This document shows positions 45,964 through 56,521 of a DNA stretch of 64,000 nucleotides, piece by piece. Below the pieces are notes generated by a model that ran no database searches, was not told the origin of the DNA, and worked only from the letters and a program-made list of their open reading frames with translations. The translations under genes and the position numbers were made by a program. Each line of letters starts with the position of its first letter. Within the stretch, counting starts at the first letter, position 1. The stretch lies in NCBI GenBank assembly GCA_027563935.2, contig CM050450.1:12817957-12881956 (forward strand), written 5' to 3'. The DNA comes from Costus lasius. Taxonomy: Eukaryota; Streptophyta; Magnoliopsida; Zingiberales; Costaceae.

Positions 45964-46249
45964 TATGTCGATTTTGTCCTGGATGTGGAGGATTCTGAGC
46001 ATTTGAGGGTAGTCATTGGTCCATCCAAGCTAAGCAGTCCCTCATGGATCCAAAGGATGCTGAATGGCATGGAGATAATGAAGATAAACAATAAAATTAA
46101 AAATCTCAATACAAAATCACATGTTGCTTTCGCTTTTGAGGATCGGCCTGGGGACGTTTGTTCGTTAGCTTAACTGTGGCTTTGTTTTTATGACCTTGGT
46201 TGGGATTGCCTTATTGCTATCCTTGAGATGGAGAGATGAATCCATGGAT

Positions 46250-46484
46250 TGGTCGCTCCTCCCTGCAAACGCCCCAATCAGTCATCTCAACTTGAACTAA
46301 ATTAAACTGATTCAATCCAAATTGATTTTTTTTTAAAAAAAAAAACAAATTGAAACTGAAACGATTTAAAAAGTTGAACTATAATTAAACTGAAAATTAG
46401 TTTTTCTATTAATTTTTATTAATAATATTATTATTTTTAATCAATTTAAAATTATTTTTAAAATAAAATAATATTTAATATTAA

Positions 46485-46517
<33 letters not shown>

Positions 46518-46657
46518 TTAAAAATTCATTTTATTCAATAATTTGAGGTTAAACTGAAAACCTGAAAGTTTTAAAAAAATTTCAAACCGAACTGAACCAA
46601 ATCGAAATTTTTGGTTCAGTTTGATTTTTTTGGGTCGAATCGAAAATTGGACACCCC
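46250..46657. repeat. Degenerate repeat element ending in ACACCCCTAG
   Basis: AT-rich with a (TA)n run, bounded on the right by AAATTGGACACCCCTA, the hAT-type MITE terminus seen elsewhere. AACTGAACCAAATCG-like words replace the CCCGAA words of the other members. The left end was not found. Confidence 0.45.
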
Positions 46658-47515
46658 TAGCAGAAGTATCGGATGGAAAGTTCAAGGGTTCTCTAGTTTT
46701 ACCAAGTAAGTTTGTCAATTTTTAATGAGTAAAGGAGTTTGTTAAATATGTAAGAATATATCGAATTATAACCTTTCATCAAATCTATGCAATAATAAAA
46801 TCTATTTTGCCTAGTAGAAAGACACTTTCATTTTGTCACATTATAATAGTTCATTGAGCTACATTTGTGACACAAATGATAACTAGTATAAGTGTTGGGG
46901 CAATTTTTTTTTAACTCAAAATCTTACACCAAGACCAAAGAATCTCAAACGAGACCCCAAAGCTCCAATCTATAGTTAGTAATATATTAAAACCACCTTT
47001 AGTACAGAAGCACTAAGGACCACTATTGTTCACCCCTGCATTTGCAAAATTCGATGACTCACCGAATCACCACGTATGCTCACAATAATTGTTCACACCA
47101 TGCACATGCAAAGGAGAAGTGACTCTCCACTCTCCTTGCACTCATAAAGAAACACCTCGATCGGTACTCCTCAATGTCATAATTATCTCAGGATGACGAG
47201 GCCAGTGTACAAGCGAGCAAAGCAACAGCAAGACTGACCCTTTGATGGGACAACAAACACAAATAATAATATAATAATATTATCTAAAACATTAAACTAC
47301 CGTATATGATTTAAGAGGGGCAGATTTTACCTAGATGCGTGCCTCACTCCTCATAGCTCCGCTGCACCATCACCTAGTGTTGGGCGAGACCGCCAAACCT
47401 TAGTTGTCACTCCCCACATGTCTTTCACATGGTAACAGAGGAAGGACAGAGTTGGCTATTTGCCTTCATGCTAAGGGAAAGAGAAGGGAGGCAACTCATT
47501 GCTGGGCTCGGCATG
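46658..47515. other. Intergenic sequence left of the nested LTR complex
   Basis: Positions 46845-46890 (ATAATAGTTCATTGAGCT...TTTGTGACACAA) resemble the 3' flank of the lectin genes (5225-5260), so a lectin unit may have ended here. The rest is unassigned and continues at 60853 beyond the nested LTR insertions. Confidence 0.45.
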
Positions 47516-47724
47516 TGATGTATCTATTTATATAGTATTTTTACTATAATTTTTATACATAATTTCTCATATTTTTATCATATTTTCACATATTTGAGTT
47601 AAATCTTTGTTTGTTCCGAATCTTCACTTCTCTTGGCTTTTATCGAATTTCAGAAGAAAAACATAAAATTTTGATGGAATTTGAAGGATCTGAGTGCACA
47701 GATGGATTAAAACGGAGCTCAGAT

Positions 47725-48000
47725 GGAAATTACGGTCGTAATTTAAAGAGAAAGCATGGCCATATTTTGGGAAAGCACAGAAATAATTACGGGCATGCCT
47801 GTAATTTATATTACAGCCATAATTTCTTCATAATTTTCCACAGAGAAGATTACGGCAATGTAGGCTTAACCGTGATTATTTTCACGGCCGTGATTTCCCG
47901 TAAAATTCATATAGAGAAGATTACGGCCATGCAGACTTAGTAGTAATAAACTTCATGGCCGTAATTCCTTGACATAAACACACGGAAATAATTACGGGCG
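47725..48000 (+). repeat. ATTACGG...CCGTAATT repeats in the solo LTR
   Basis: TACGG words occur at 47731, 47788, 47851, 47922 and 47993, each followed by an inverted partner such as CACGGCCGTGATT (47883) or ATGGCCGTAATT. The last two intervals are exactly 71 bp. The array continues past the nested element as TCACGGCCGTAATT at about 59928. Confidence 0.8.
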
Positions 48001-49992
48001 TGTTGTATCCCAACAAGTAGGTAAGCAAAACTTATTCCTGAAGCCGCAGCCAAACCTGAGTGTTTGTGCACAGGGACTTGTCACCCCCTAATACGGCTCC
48101 AAAAACTTGTTGAGTCACCACACTTGTTGTTATCTCCGCAAGTGCACGGATACTCGAAGTAATAAAGAAAATATCGATCCCACAGAGACCTATGTTGTCA
48201 AGTACCAAATAATTGATTTCTTCCTATCTAGGTAATCTAATAGAAGTTAAGCAAAGATCAAAAATACATTGGAAAATACTATCGGAGAGAAACTGGGACT
48301 GAGGTTTCATCCACTTTAATTTTCATGACTAAATAAATAAAGATATTCACTCAAATTCTAATATGATAAAGGCTTAATTTACTACATAAAGGAATTATCT
48401 CACTTTCGTGCAGATAATCATGCAGGGACCAATCTTCGCTTTCGCGCAAGATCTATCCCAATGCTGAAGATAAGCAAACTATCAATCAAAGAATTCAAAG
48501 ATCACTTTCGTGCTTCCGAATTCTAAGTTGATTGCCTCGAGCGAAATCTCAAGGATCACTTTCGTGCATCCGAGACTCGACGCAAATTTTACCTATGGTT
48601 CTCCAACGTTCCGATCCTCACTTTCGTGCAAGATCTCCACGTTTGACACAATGACTCAATCCTAGGTTCATAATTATCATCAAGGCAATTAGTCATCTAA
48701 AATAAAGAAATAAGAACTTAACATAAATTCTCACGGTGAGTTCCTATTAGTTAATTTTAGGGTTCCAATTCCCAAGCATATCACCTTTCAGTCCTTAATG
48801 CAAGAACTCTATTCATGATGACAAGAAATAAACTAAATAGAATCTTAGAGCAGTAATCACATAGGTAAAATTTATCAAAACAGAATAATCGTGATGAAAG
48901 TAGAAGTTATATAGTCATTGCGAAAATCAAAGGGGATTACTCCCCCATGTCCCAAAGGGTGTTTAAGTTAGCATGGTGAAGAAGTTACAATATTCCATTG
49001 TTTTAGAAGATCAAAAATCAAAGGGAAAGAAGAGTTAAGAAAATACAGCACGACTGTGAAATATTTCACAGCCATATTTTGCAAGAAGGCGTCGATGAAC
49101 AGTGGCGGCGCTCCCCTTTTCTTCGATTTCTTCTCCAATTGATCTTCTTTCGCTCTGAAACTTTTGGCACGTTGTCTCCTCCTCCAGGCGAAGCTTTAGT
49201 GTGAATTTCACTGGTGGAGGTGCTCTGGATTGGTCACGGCTGTGAAACCCTAGGCGGCGGCATGAATTGTGATTTCTCTCCGTAGAGTGGATGAAATTTA
49301 GGGTTTTTAGTGTCGTCCTCTGCTTCTCCTCGAAAACTCCCTGATTGCTTCTTGCAGGATCGAATTTAAAGGTCTGGATCACCCACAATTGTCTCCGCAA
49401 AAATCGGGCGTCGAAATTGACCTGGGAGTCGCGTCTAGAACGGATAATACAACAGTGTAATAGTTTACGGCACTGCCGTAAAATCACTGGTGTTCTCTGA
49501 TCTGATGTTGGCTGGAAAATACAGCCCGTAAAATGGTTTACGGCACTGCCGTAATGTCGGCTGAACTCTCTGCTCGAAATCGTCTGAAAAATACGGCCCG
49601 TAAAATGGTTTACGGTAGTGCCGTAAAATCGGGAAAATCTTCTGGTCGATAAATTCCCCAATTTACGGTAGTGCTCTGATTTTACGGTATCGTACGGAAA
49701 TACAGTACCGTAAAATAGAATACGACCCTACCGTATTTTGGTGTGTTGCTCCTATTTGCGTGAAATTTCTCGGGTGATCTTCTCTTGATGATGGTAACTC
49801 TTCTATGTCTTTGATTTTGCTCGAAAATGCCTCAAAATAGTGCCTTTTTACCTGAAAATCATGAAAACCCAAAATAGAAGTAGATTTTGTAATATTTGAT
49901 AGTTTTAGCATAAAATGGGCAAAAGATCCTCAATTTAGCATGAAAAGATATGCAAAATGATACAAAATATACTATATATTTTGGTGTCATCA
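48001..49992 (-). repeat. 3' LTR of the gag-protease element
   Basis: 1992 bp. Positions 48131-48220 hold the conserved GCAAGTGCACGGATACTCG block (antisense), and 49446-49740 hold a 72-bp array with TACGG dyads. The 208-aa frame at 49035-49661 is read through this array and broken in the other LTR, so I do not treat it as a gene. Confidence 0.93.
49446..49740 (-). repeat. 72-bp TACGG/CCGTA array, 3' LTR
   Basis: Units start at 49446, 49518 and 49590 (exactly 72 bp apart), with a degenerate fourth. Each has a (T)ACxGCCCGTAAA word, then GTTTACGG.A.TGCCGTAA about 8 bp later, then a spacer with CTCTCTGCTCGAAATCG-type text. The other LTR has the same array at 59355-59650. Confidence 0.85.
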
Positions 49993-51189
49993 AAATACAT
50001 AAGGCTCAAACTTTGCTTGTCCTCAAGCAAAAATCAAAATTTGAAATCAAAATTTGATTAAAAGACTAACCTTTTCATGCTCAATAAATTTCTAAAATAC
50101 AACCTATCAATGAAAAATTCCATCGATTGCTTCACAAAACTTCAAATAAATATATCATCCTTAGAACTCAACCTTTTAGATCTACAATTCATTTAAATAA
50201 AACTTCGCAACATGTATAATAATTAGAATTTTCAATCACAAGACTTCACCCAATATCAATTCAAATCTATCATGCTTTTGTTTATAGGAATTAAGTTTTC
50301 CAAGATCTTTTTCCACACAAAATTTTTCTTTTCTTTTTCATGGATTTTGTTATTTTTGCATAGATGGAATGTACCCACATAGATACATATTTTTTATTTT
50401 TGACTTCAACTCTTTCTTCGGTACCACTGTCGATTTTACACAGTGCCAAGTAGAGGAGTCTTATTGTTTTTCACTCTCATTATTCTTTTAATTGTAGCCT
50501 TCAACTCATGTCTTAGGTACCACTATCAATTTTGCATAGTGCCAAGTAGGGGAGTCCCTCACTATTTTTATGGATCTTGGATTCTTATTCCCCAACAAAT
50601 AGGAAAATAGACTAAACATTTATTAGGTTGATCAATTGATCTCAATTTTCAAATCATACTCATATACTCATTTTATTCAAAAGAATAGGTTCACCTTAGA
50701 TCTTATTCCTCAAATAATACATCTACCCAAAATTTTATGCATCAACCAATGTCAAATTTCAAAAATAGATATGTATTGAAGAAATAAATCTAACATGATA
50801 GGGTTTGTTTCTAATCATGAATTTGATCTTCAACATCAAGAATCAAGCAAGTTATCGATTTAAATCAAGAGTGTACTCATCATCATCAAAACATCATCTA
50901 TCATATTATCAAGAAAAATATCATCGTTACATAGTACAACCATATCGAAAAGTAGAAATCATCAGAATATCAGTATGTATCATACAACCCCATCGAAGTA
51001 AAATAGAAATCAGTGTAATCATCATCATTGTACAACCACATTGAAATAGAAAGATAGACATGACAAACAAAAATAGCAGTGGTGGCGATCATGGAAGTAT
51101 CATCCTACCCTTCATCATATGAAACATCAATGAGATATAGAAAATAAAGTATATCAAAGAAACAAAGGAAGATAATACTCACAAAACAT

Positions 51190-51420
51190 CTAGTCCTCAT
51201 CATCTAGTTGACTCTCTTCAGCATCTCTCGCAGCTTGATCGTGGTAACCATGGTACCTCTGGTCCTCATATCCAAAGCGATCATAGAGGAAGTTCCCCAT
51301 GTCCTCCATGTGGTCGCATAGCCTCTCTACATCCTAGTGAAGGTGTCCAATGGACTCAGTCACCCTCCCCAAGGAGTCAATTTCCTTTCCTCATTTGCCA
51401 GTCTGAATGTGATTTCTCCA
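51190..51420 (-). pseudogene. Remnant of a second ORF: acidic coiled-coil tail
   Basis: The minus-strand frame reads KEIDSLGRVTESIGHLH, then (after one TAG) DVERLCDHMEDMGNFLYDRF, GYEDQRYHGYHDQ and ESQLDDED, ending TAG at 51190-51192. Heptad-like hydrophobic spacing suggests a coiled coil with an acidic end. It lies between the coding region and the 3' LTR, where Athila elements carry their env-like/ORF-1 gene. The upstream part is cut off by the inserted plus-strand fragment at 51433. The family assignment is inference from position and style, not from a firm match. Confidence 0.45.
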
Positions 51421-52879
51421 TCAGCAGGGCCATTGTTAAGTCATTTTTATATAGAGATTTTTATGCTATTTCCCTTGCTATATCTTTGCTTTTCTAGCAT
51501 TTACACCTTATTTGCATGGAATTATTGCTTTATCTTCGGAATCTACACTCTTTGGTGTTTTTGCATCATTTCAGGGAAAAAGCGAGGGAATGCCACCATT
51601 TTCAGCAAAATCCATATCCTCGGCGAAAACCACGGGCCACCCAGTGACCAGAACCACACCCCGTGGCTTTGGTGACGCCAGACGCCGATTTTTCCAGGCT
51701 TCAACTCTCGACTCATCCACGTCAGATGGAAAGCTAACCAGGGACATAAGTGGAATTTGTCAAGGAGAACACAGGAAGAGGACAAAAACTCTATTCACGT
51801 AAGGAATAGGGGGGGGGGAATTAGAGAGATCGATTGGGAGACACGCACGTAAGAGACGAGCGGCAGCTGAGGAGGCAACGGGAATCGGCGCTTAATCGGA
51901 ACAGAGAGGAGAACTTCGGCGGCGAGAGCCTTAGAAGCTTCGAGTGGATCCTTCCTCCTTGAGGGAGTCCTACCATCCTCTCCTCATTTACCTCGTTCTG
52001 TTCGTTTAACCATGGATGTATTGACTGAACCGATTTATGCTCTATTCTATGACATGAGTATTGTAGCTTAAACTTGTTTCAAGGCTTGGGAAAGCCCCTT
52101 GACGGTTTTATGTGTAGATTTTGAATGACATTATGCAAACCCTAGATTATCTTACCTTGCCTAGTTGCACTTTTTGAATGAAGTTTGCTTTGTTGCTTCC
52201 TTCACATTTTAGATATCCGGTATTGCCGAGAGGCACATCTAGATATTCGACAGCCTAGGTGAGGGTACCTTAATCATCGCATGAGAGTGGTTGATTAGGT
52301 ACGGGTAGTACATACCATTTTGTGCTCTTTGGGTTTGTCCGGGAGGGCGTATTACGAGAGTATGCATCGAACCGTGGAAACACCTTGTTGCATCACCCGA
52401 GAGGGGACAACACGTACAAATGATGGGATGGTATGTACGATCCGGCGCTCCACGAGTTTATTCGTTTTTACGTCCTACGACGGTAGACGTTAAGTCGGGT
52501 AAAGCTCTTAGTTGCAAATTGAATCGCTCGAGAGAGGACGACTTGCGCACTCTTGGATCGCCCTAGGATATTAAAAGAGGATTGCACTATGTTATTTCGT
52601 CCTTGCATAACACTTCAAGGTGGCGGACCCTAGCCCTGATTTCTTGCATCCTTGGACCCTTAGTTGAGCCATTACATTGTTTTCCTCTTGCATTACCTTA
52701 TTTCACTCTTGTTTAGCTTAATTTTAGACTTTAGCAACCTTTACAAAACCAACGAAAGATCGTCTAGCTTGCGATAATCTAATCAGTCGGTACTTGGTAT
52801 TTGGTCCCTGTGGGATCGATACATATTTATTACTTCGATAGCCCGTATACTTGCGGAACGGTTAATTTACCGGCTATCA

Positions 52880-52905
52880 AGTTTTTGACGCCGTTGCCGG
52901 GGACC
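52880..52905 (+). promoter_or_regulatory. Primer-binding site of plus-strand fragment
   Basis: TTTTTGACGCCGTTGCCGGG abuts the LTR, one base from the usual TGGCGCCGTTGCCGGGGA form. Confidence 0.8.
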
Positions 52906-53072
52906 AAATCTATCAATATCGACACGGTTAAGTTAATGCTAGACTAGGCATTTTTCTTTCTTTTAGTATACATGTTTTTTGTTATTTAGTGTTAAGTTTA
53001 TTTTGTTACTTTTGACAATTACTGCATATCTTTCTGCTGTTTGGAAAAGTTGCTTTTGAACTCACTTGGTTT

Positions 53073-53900
53073 ATGCGTAGGACTCTACGGTCAGGAGGAT
53101 TGCTACCTGCTGATCCTGAAATTGAACAGACCTTCCGGCGCCGTAGAAAAGCTAAGTTCAAAGCAGCTATTTCTGAAGAATCTCTTGAACAGCTCAAGAT
53201 GGATAACCACCGTACTCTTAGAGATTTTGCTTCACCACACGCACAAGGGCTACATACCAGTATCACTCGGCCTCCGATCGAGGCAAACAACTTTGAAATC
53301 AAGCCAACACTTGTGAATATGGTGACGCAGCACCAATTCGGAGGTTCACCACTTGAGGACCTGAATTTACATCTATCGATCTTTCTGGAAGTATGTGACA
53401 CACTGAAGATGAACGGAGTATCTGATGATGCGATACGGTTGAGGTTGTTCCCATTCTCACTACGGGACCGCGCTCGTGCATGGTTACACTCTCTATCTTC
53501 TGGATTGATCTCAACATGGAGTCAGCTCTCCACGGCATTCTTATCTAAGTATTTTTTTGCCAAGTAAGACGGCCTAGTTGAGAGCTCAAATAATTAATTT
53601 TGCTCAAAGAGACAATGAGTCACTATGCGAAGCGTGGGATCGCTTCAAGGAGTATCAAATGATGTGCCGTCACCATGGTATGGAGAAGTGGTTTCTTATC
53701 CACACATTCTACAATGGTCTAAATTACAATACCAGGCTTACCATTGATGCGGCAGCTGGTGGTGCATTGATGAGCAAGGAGATTGATGAAGCTTTCAATT
53801 TAATAGAGAATTATTCCATACGGATTCTCAGGTTGAGAGGGCTCAGCTGGAGCCTTCCCCTTCCTCCTTGGGAAAATAGATTTTGTCCTTGGTGCCATTT
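53073..53900 (+). pseudogene. gag: gag remnant of plus-strand fragment
   Basis: It reads MRRTLRSGGLLPADPEIEQ, then RTLRDFASPHAQGLHTSI, FEIKPTLVNMVTQHQFGGSP, LRLFPFSLRDRARAWLHSLS and TWSQLSTAFLSKYF. A frameshift and a TAG follow in the conserved KYFPPSK stretch near 53565-53578. Reading resumes with LRAQIINFAQRDNESLCEAW and ends NTRLTIDAAAGGALMSKEID. The order matches the gag of the surrounding element (56522-57766) closely, but the text differs throughout, so the two are separate subfamilies. No zinc knuckle is reached. Confidence 0.88.
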
Positions 53901-53904
53901 CACA

Positions 53905-55070
53905 AGTTGCAAACTCATAATTCAATGCACAATATAACAATATAACAGTTTAAATCTAGTCAATGGGCATTTTATCAACCTGTTCTACTAGTATTATCAG
54001 CTAAATTACAACATAAAAATAGAGTGGAAAGCAGAGTAAAAACTATGCATGTAATCCCAATTTTAACACAATATGGCAAGCATATATCATACTTCCAACA
54101 TTATCAGAAACATCAATCAAGCAAATTGGAAACAAAAATCGGTTTAAATCTTATGTTCGAACCCAAAGGACGAATTAAACGTCAATGAACAGTGACTTTG
54201 AAGATATTCGGCACATTTCAGTTCAAATCAGCGACAGAAATTTGTCCAAATTTTCCCAAACAATGAAAAATCGATAGCCTATCCTCTTCGGAGTAAATGA
54301 AAACAAAAATCACCAAAAACGGTTTAGAAACGAGGGAGAACGAGTGAAAGGGGCGAAAGTTTGCAAAACCTCGTCAGAGTAGTAAAATCAGTGAAAGGAG
54401 TACCTAATTGACGACGAAAGCTGGACGGGAAGGGTCGTCGGCGTCCACAGATGGTCGGAGAAGATCGGAAATTCAACAATGGCGCAAGAACGAGTGAAAA
54501 CGAGTGGTAAAACCCTAAAAACGGCTCGTGAAACCCTAAATACGGCACATAACTCGCATGCCAGAATCACGATTACGGCAGTGTAATGTCTTACGGCACT
54601 GCTGTAAAATTACGGAAGCTCTCGGGTCAAAGTTGGTTCGGCAATACGGTACCGTAAATCCATTTACGGTACCCCCGTAAAATCACGGCAACTTTCTGTT
54701 TGAAAACGACACTACAATACGGTACCATGAAACAGCTTTCGGTACCGCCATAAAAATTGAACAGCGAATTTTTTTTTTTGAAAGTAATTGAAAATTAAAA
54801 ATACGGCATATAAAATTACTTACGGTGGTGCCGTAAAAATAAAGGAACTCTCGGGTTGATTTTGGCCACAAAATACGGTACTGCGTAAGTCTTTACGGCC
54901 ATACCGTAATTTCGTCACAACTCTTTGGTCGAAAGTGGACTGAAAATACGGTACCGTAATATACTTTACGGTAGTGCCGTATTTGCACCAAAGCACGGTT
55001 TACCTACAAAAATAAAAGAAAAATTAGTCCTAAGCAGAAATCAAAATAAAATAAACAGAGGTTAGAAAGC
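53905..55070 (-). other. Non-coding internal region of the gag-protease element
   Basis: Between the inserted fragment and the protease stop no coding frame is seen. Positions 54560-54990 hold a 72-bp TACGG array. Positions 55071-55096 hold GCGCTTCTTGGGAGGCAACC (minus strand), a phrase that marks the end of coding. Confidence 0.6.
54560..54990 (-). repeat. 72-bp TACGG/CCGTA array, internal
   Basis: TACGG words open units at 54574, 54645, 54718, 54802, 54874 and 54947: intervals 71, 73, 84, 72 and 73 bp. A typical unit is ATACGGTACCGTAA, five or so bases, TTTACGGTA.TGCCGTAAA, then a spacer with AACTCTCGGGTCGAAAxTGG. The text is shared with the LTR arrays (CTCTTTGGTCGAAAGTGG versus CTCTCTGCTCGAAATCG). 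Confidence 0.88.
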
Positions 55071-55107
55071 TTGGGTTGCCTCCCAAGAAGCGCTAATTTA
55101 AAGGTCA

Positions 55108-56517
55108 TTAGCTTGACCCTTTAACACTCGGGTGTGATCGTGATTTTCCCAATTGCCCTTCTGATATTTCTTTAGATTGGGCATCTCTTTGAACCACATA
55201 AGGCTCGGTCTTGAAGCAATTTCCAAATTTATTCCAAATCTTCTTTACTTTGTCAAGTAGTCTAGACTTTCCTCTTCTTCTTCTCCTTCTTTTTGAATTT
55301 TTGTTCTTCTTTTCCTGCATCTTTTTATCAACATCCTCAGAAAAATTGTTATTTTCAGAATTTAGGGATTCATCAAATAAACTAGAAACATCAACAACAA
55401 CATCATCAAATATTTCAACAATACAACACGAATTGGAGTAAGAAATTTTATTCGGTGAATCATTAAGATTGAATTCAATTTTGTTGTCACAGATATCAAA
55501 AGTGATCTTTCCTTCTTTCACATCTATGTTTGCTTTAGCAATTGCTAACAGTGGTCTTCCTAGAATTATAGGATTCTTGCAATTTTCTTCCATGTCCAAA
55601 ACTACAAAATCTGCAGGTATGAAAAACTTACCTATCTTTATTGGAACATTCTCTAGAATACCTACAGGATACTTTACCGATGAGTCTGCGAGCTGTAAAG
55701 ATATGGATGTGGGCTTAAGCTCTCCAATGTTTAGTTTCTTGTAAATAGAAAGAGGCATTAAACTAACACTTGCACCCAAATCACATAAGGCTCGGTCAAA
55801 AGCCATGGTGCCAATTGAACAAGGGATAGAAAAACTACCTGGATCCTTCAACTTAGGTGGTAATTTGTTTTGTATGATGGCACTACAATCTTCAGTCAAA
55901 GTTACAATGCAAGTACAATAATCATCTAACTTCCTTTTACTAGACAATATTTCTTTCAAGAATTTAGCATAAGAAGGCATTTGAGAAATAGCTTCAGTGA
56001 ATGGAATGTTAATGTAGAGCTTTTTCAGAACATCAAGAAATTTGCCAAATTGTTTGTCTAGTTTATTCTGAGCTAACCTTTGTGGGAAGGGTATAGGTGG
56101 TCTATAGGGTGGAGGTAAATTAGACTTATAATCATTTTCTTTACATGGCACCTCCCCTTTTGGTTTATCATCCTTTTGAGGTGTTAAACTAGGTAGGGTT
56201 TGTTCATGCTCAGAGGACTTTTCTAATTCTAACTTATCATCAAGTTCATCATAAGACTCCTTCTCATCAAGTTCTTCTTTCCCTTCAGGTTCTCCTAATT
56301 GTTTCCCACTTCTAGTTATAATGGCATTACAGTGTTCCCTAGGGTTTGGTTCAGGTTTGGCAGGCAATTTTCCTGGGGGTTTGTATGAAGTGCTAGACTG
56401 CTGTGCAATTTGTGACTCTAGCATTTTATTGTGGGCAACAATGCCATCTAGCCTAGAATTGATCTGTCTCAGACTCTCCTTCACATCATCTTTGATCTCT
56501 TTCATTTTCTCATCCAC
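55108..56517 (-). CDS. pro: Retroviral-type aspartic protease ORF with basic tail
   Basis: The frame is 469 codons in the +1 frame after gag, beginning at a GTG (VDEKMKEIKDDVKESL); it is probably a continuation of gag rather than a separate start. Residues 1-40 are coiled-coil-like and 50-150 low-complexity acidic and proline-rich. The protease lies at about 225-355, with catalytic DLGAS (246-250) in ALCDLGASVSLMPLSIYKKL and the flap/end motif IILGRPLL at about 317-324. An asparagine-rich and strongly basic tail follows (KNSKRRRRRRGKSR at about 406-419) and a natural stop. In related autonomous elements RT follows the protease; here nothing does. Confidence 0.92.
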   Translation of the reverse strand: MDEKMKEIKDDVKESLRQINSRLDGIVAHNKMLESQIAQQSSTSYKPPGKLPAKPEPNPREHCNAIITRSGKQLGEPEGKEELDEKESYDELDDKLELEKSSEHEQTLPSLTPQKDDKPKGEVPCKENDYKSNLPPPYRPPIPFPQRLAQNKLDKQFGKFLDVLKKLYINIPFTEAISQMPSYAKFLKEILSSKRKLDDYCTCIVTLTEDCSAIIQNKLPPKLKDPGSFSIPCSIGTMAFDRALCDLGASVSLMPLSIYKKLNIGELKPTSISLQLADSSVKYPVGILENVPIKIGKFFIPADFVVLDMEENCKNPIILGRPLLAIAKANIDVKEGKITFDICDNKIEFNLNDSPNKISYSNSCCIVEIFDDVVVDVSSLFDESLNSENNNFSEDVDKKMQEKKNKNSKRRRRRRGKSRLLDKVKKIWNKFGNCFKTEPYVVQRDAQSKEISEGQLGKSRSHPSVKGSS

Positions 56518-56521
56518 CTCA

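Larger units (their letters stand above)
44280..46170 (+). pseudogene. Malectin-like (CrRLK1L) receptor fragment 2
   Basis: Paralog of fragment 1, in three blocks: 44280-44397 (to EVAPD), 44665-44904 (MAWKFLVNSGSKFLVRMHFCDIANLALDQLCFNV, then INGHLAYEDFDLS) and 45964-46170 (FVLDVEDSEHLRVVIGPSKLS, then LNGMEIMKINNKIKNL). Two MITEs separate the blocks. The 5' block keeps bases that fragment 1 lost, and the 3' block continues past EIMKI with LNTKSHVAFAFEDRPGD, closer to the family's usual tail. No signal peptide, transmembrane segment or kinase domain follows. It is a non-functional copy that was already partial when the segment duplicated. Confidence 0.85.
51434..53900 (+). mobile_element. Plus-strand Athila/Tat-type fragment: 5' LTR, PBS, partial gag
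   Basis: The LTR is 51434-52879 (starts TGTTAAG, ends GGCTATCA; holds GGTCCCTGTGGGATCGATAC and ACTTCGATAGCCCG). The primer site AGTTTTTGACGCCGTTGCCG starts at 52880. gag follows and breaks off near 53900. No 3' part is present. It lies inside the minus-strand gag-protease element. The left boundary is well defined, the right one is not, and no convincing target duplication was found. Confidence 0.8.

Noticed and set aside
49035..49661. 208-aa minus-strand ORF with 24-aa periodicity
   Set aside because: It is read through the 72-bp LTR array (72 is divisible by 3). The other LTR breaks it (58937-59296 plus stops), and array intervals of 71 or 73 bp elsewhere do not keep frame.
53006..53538. 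Minus-strand ORFs of 79-131 aa
   Set aside because: Antisense shadows of the plus-strand gag remnant.
51429..53898. GCCAT at both sides as a target duplication for the plus-strand fragment
   Set aside because: The right copy is not next to a CA terminus, and the gag reading (GKIDFVLGAISQVANS) seems to continue past it. A 5-bp match can occur by chance.
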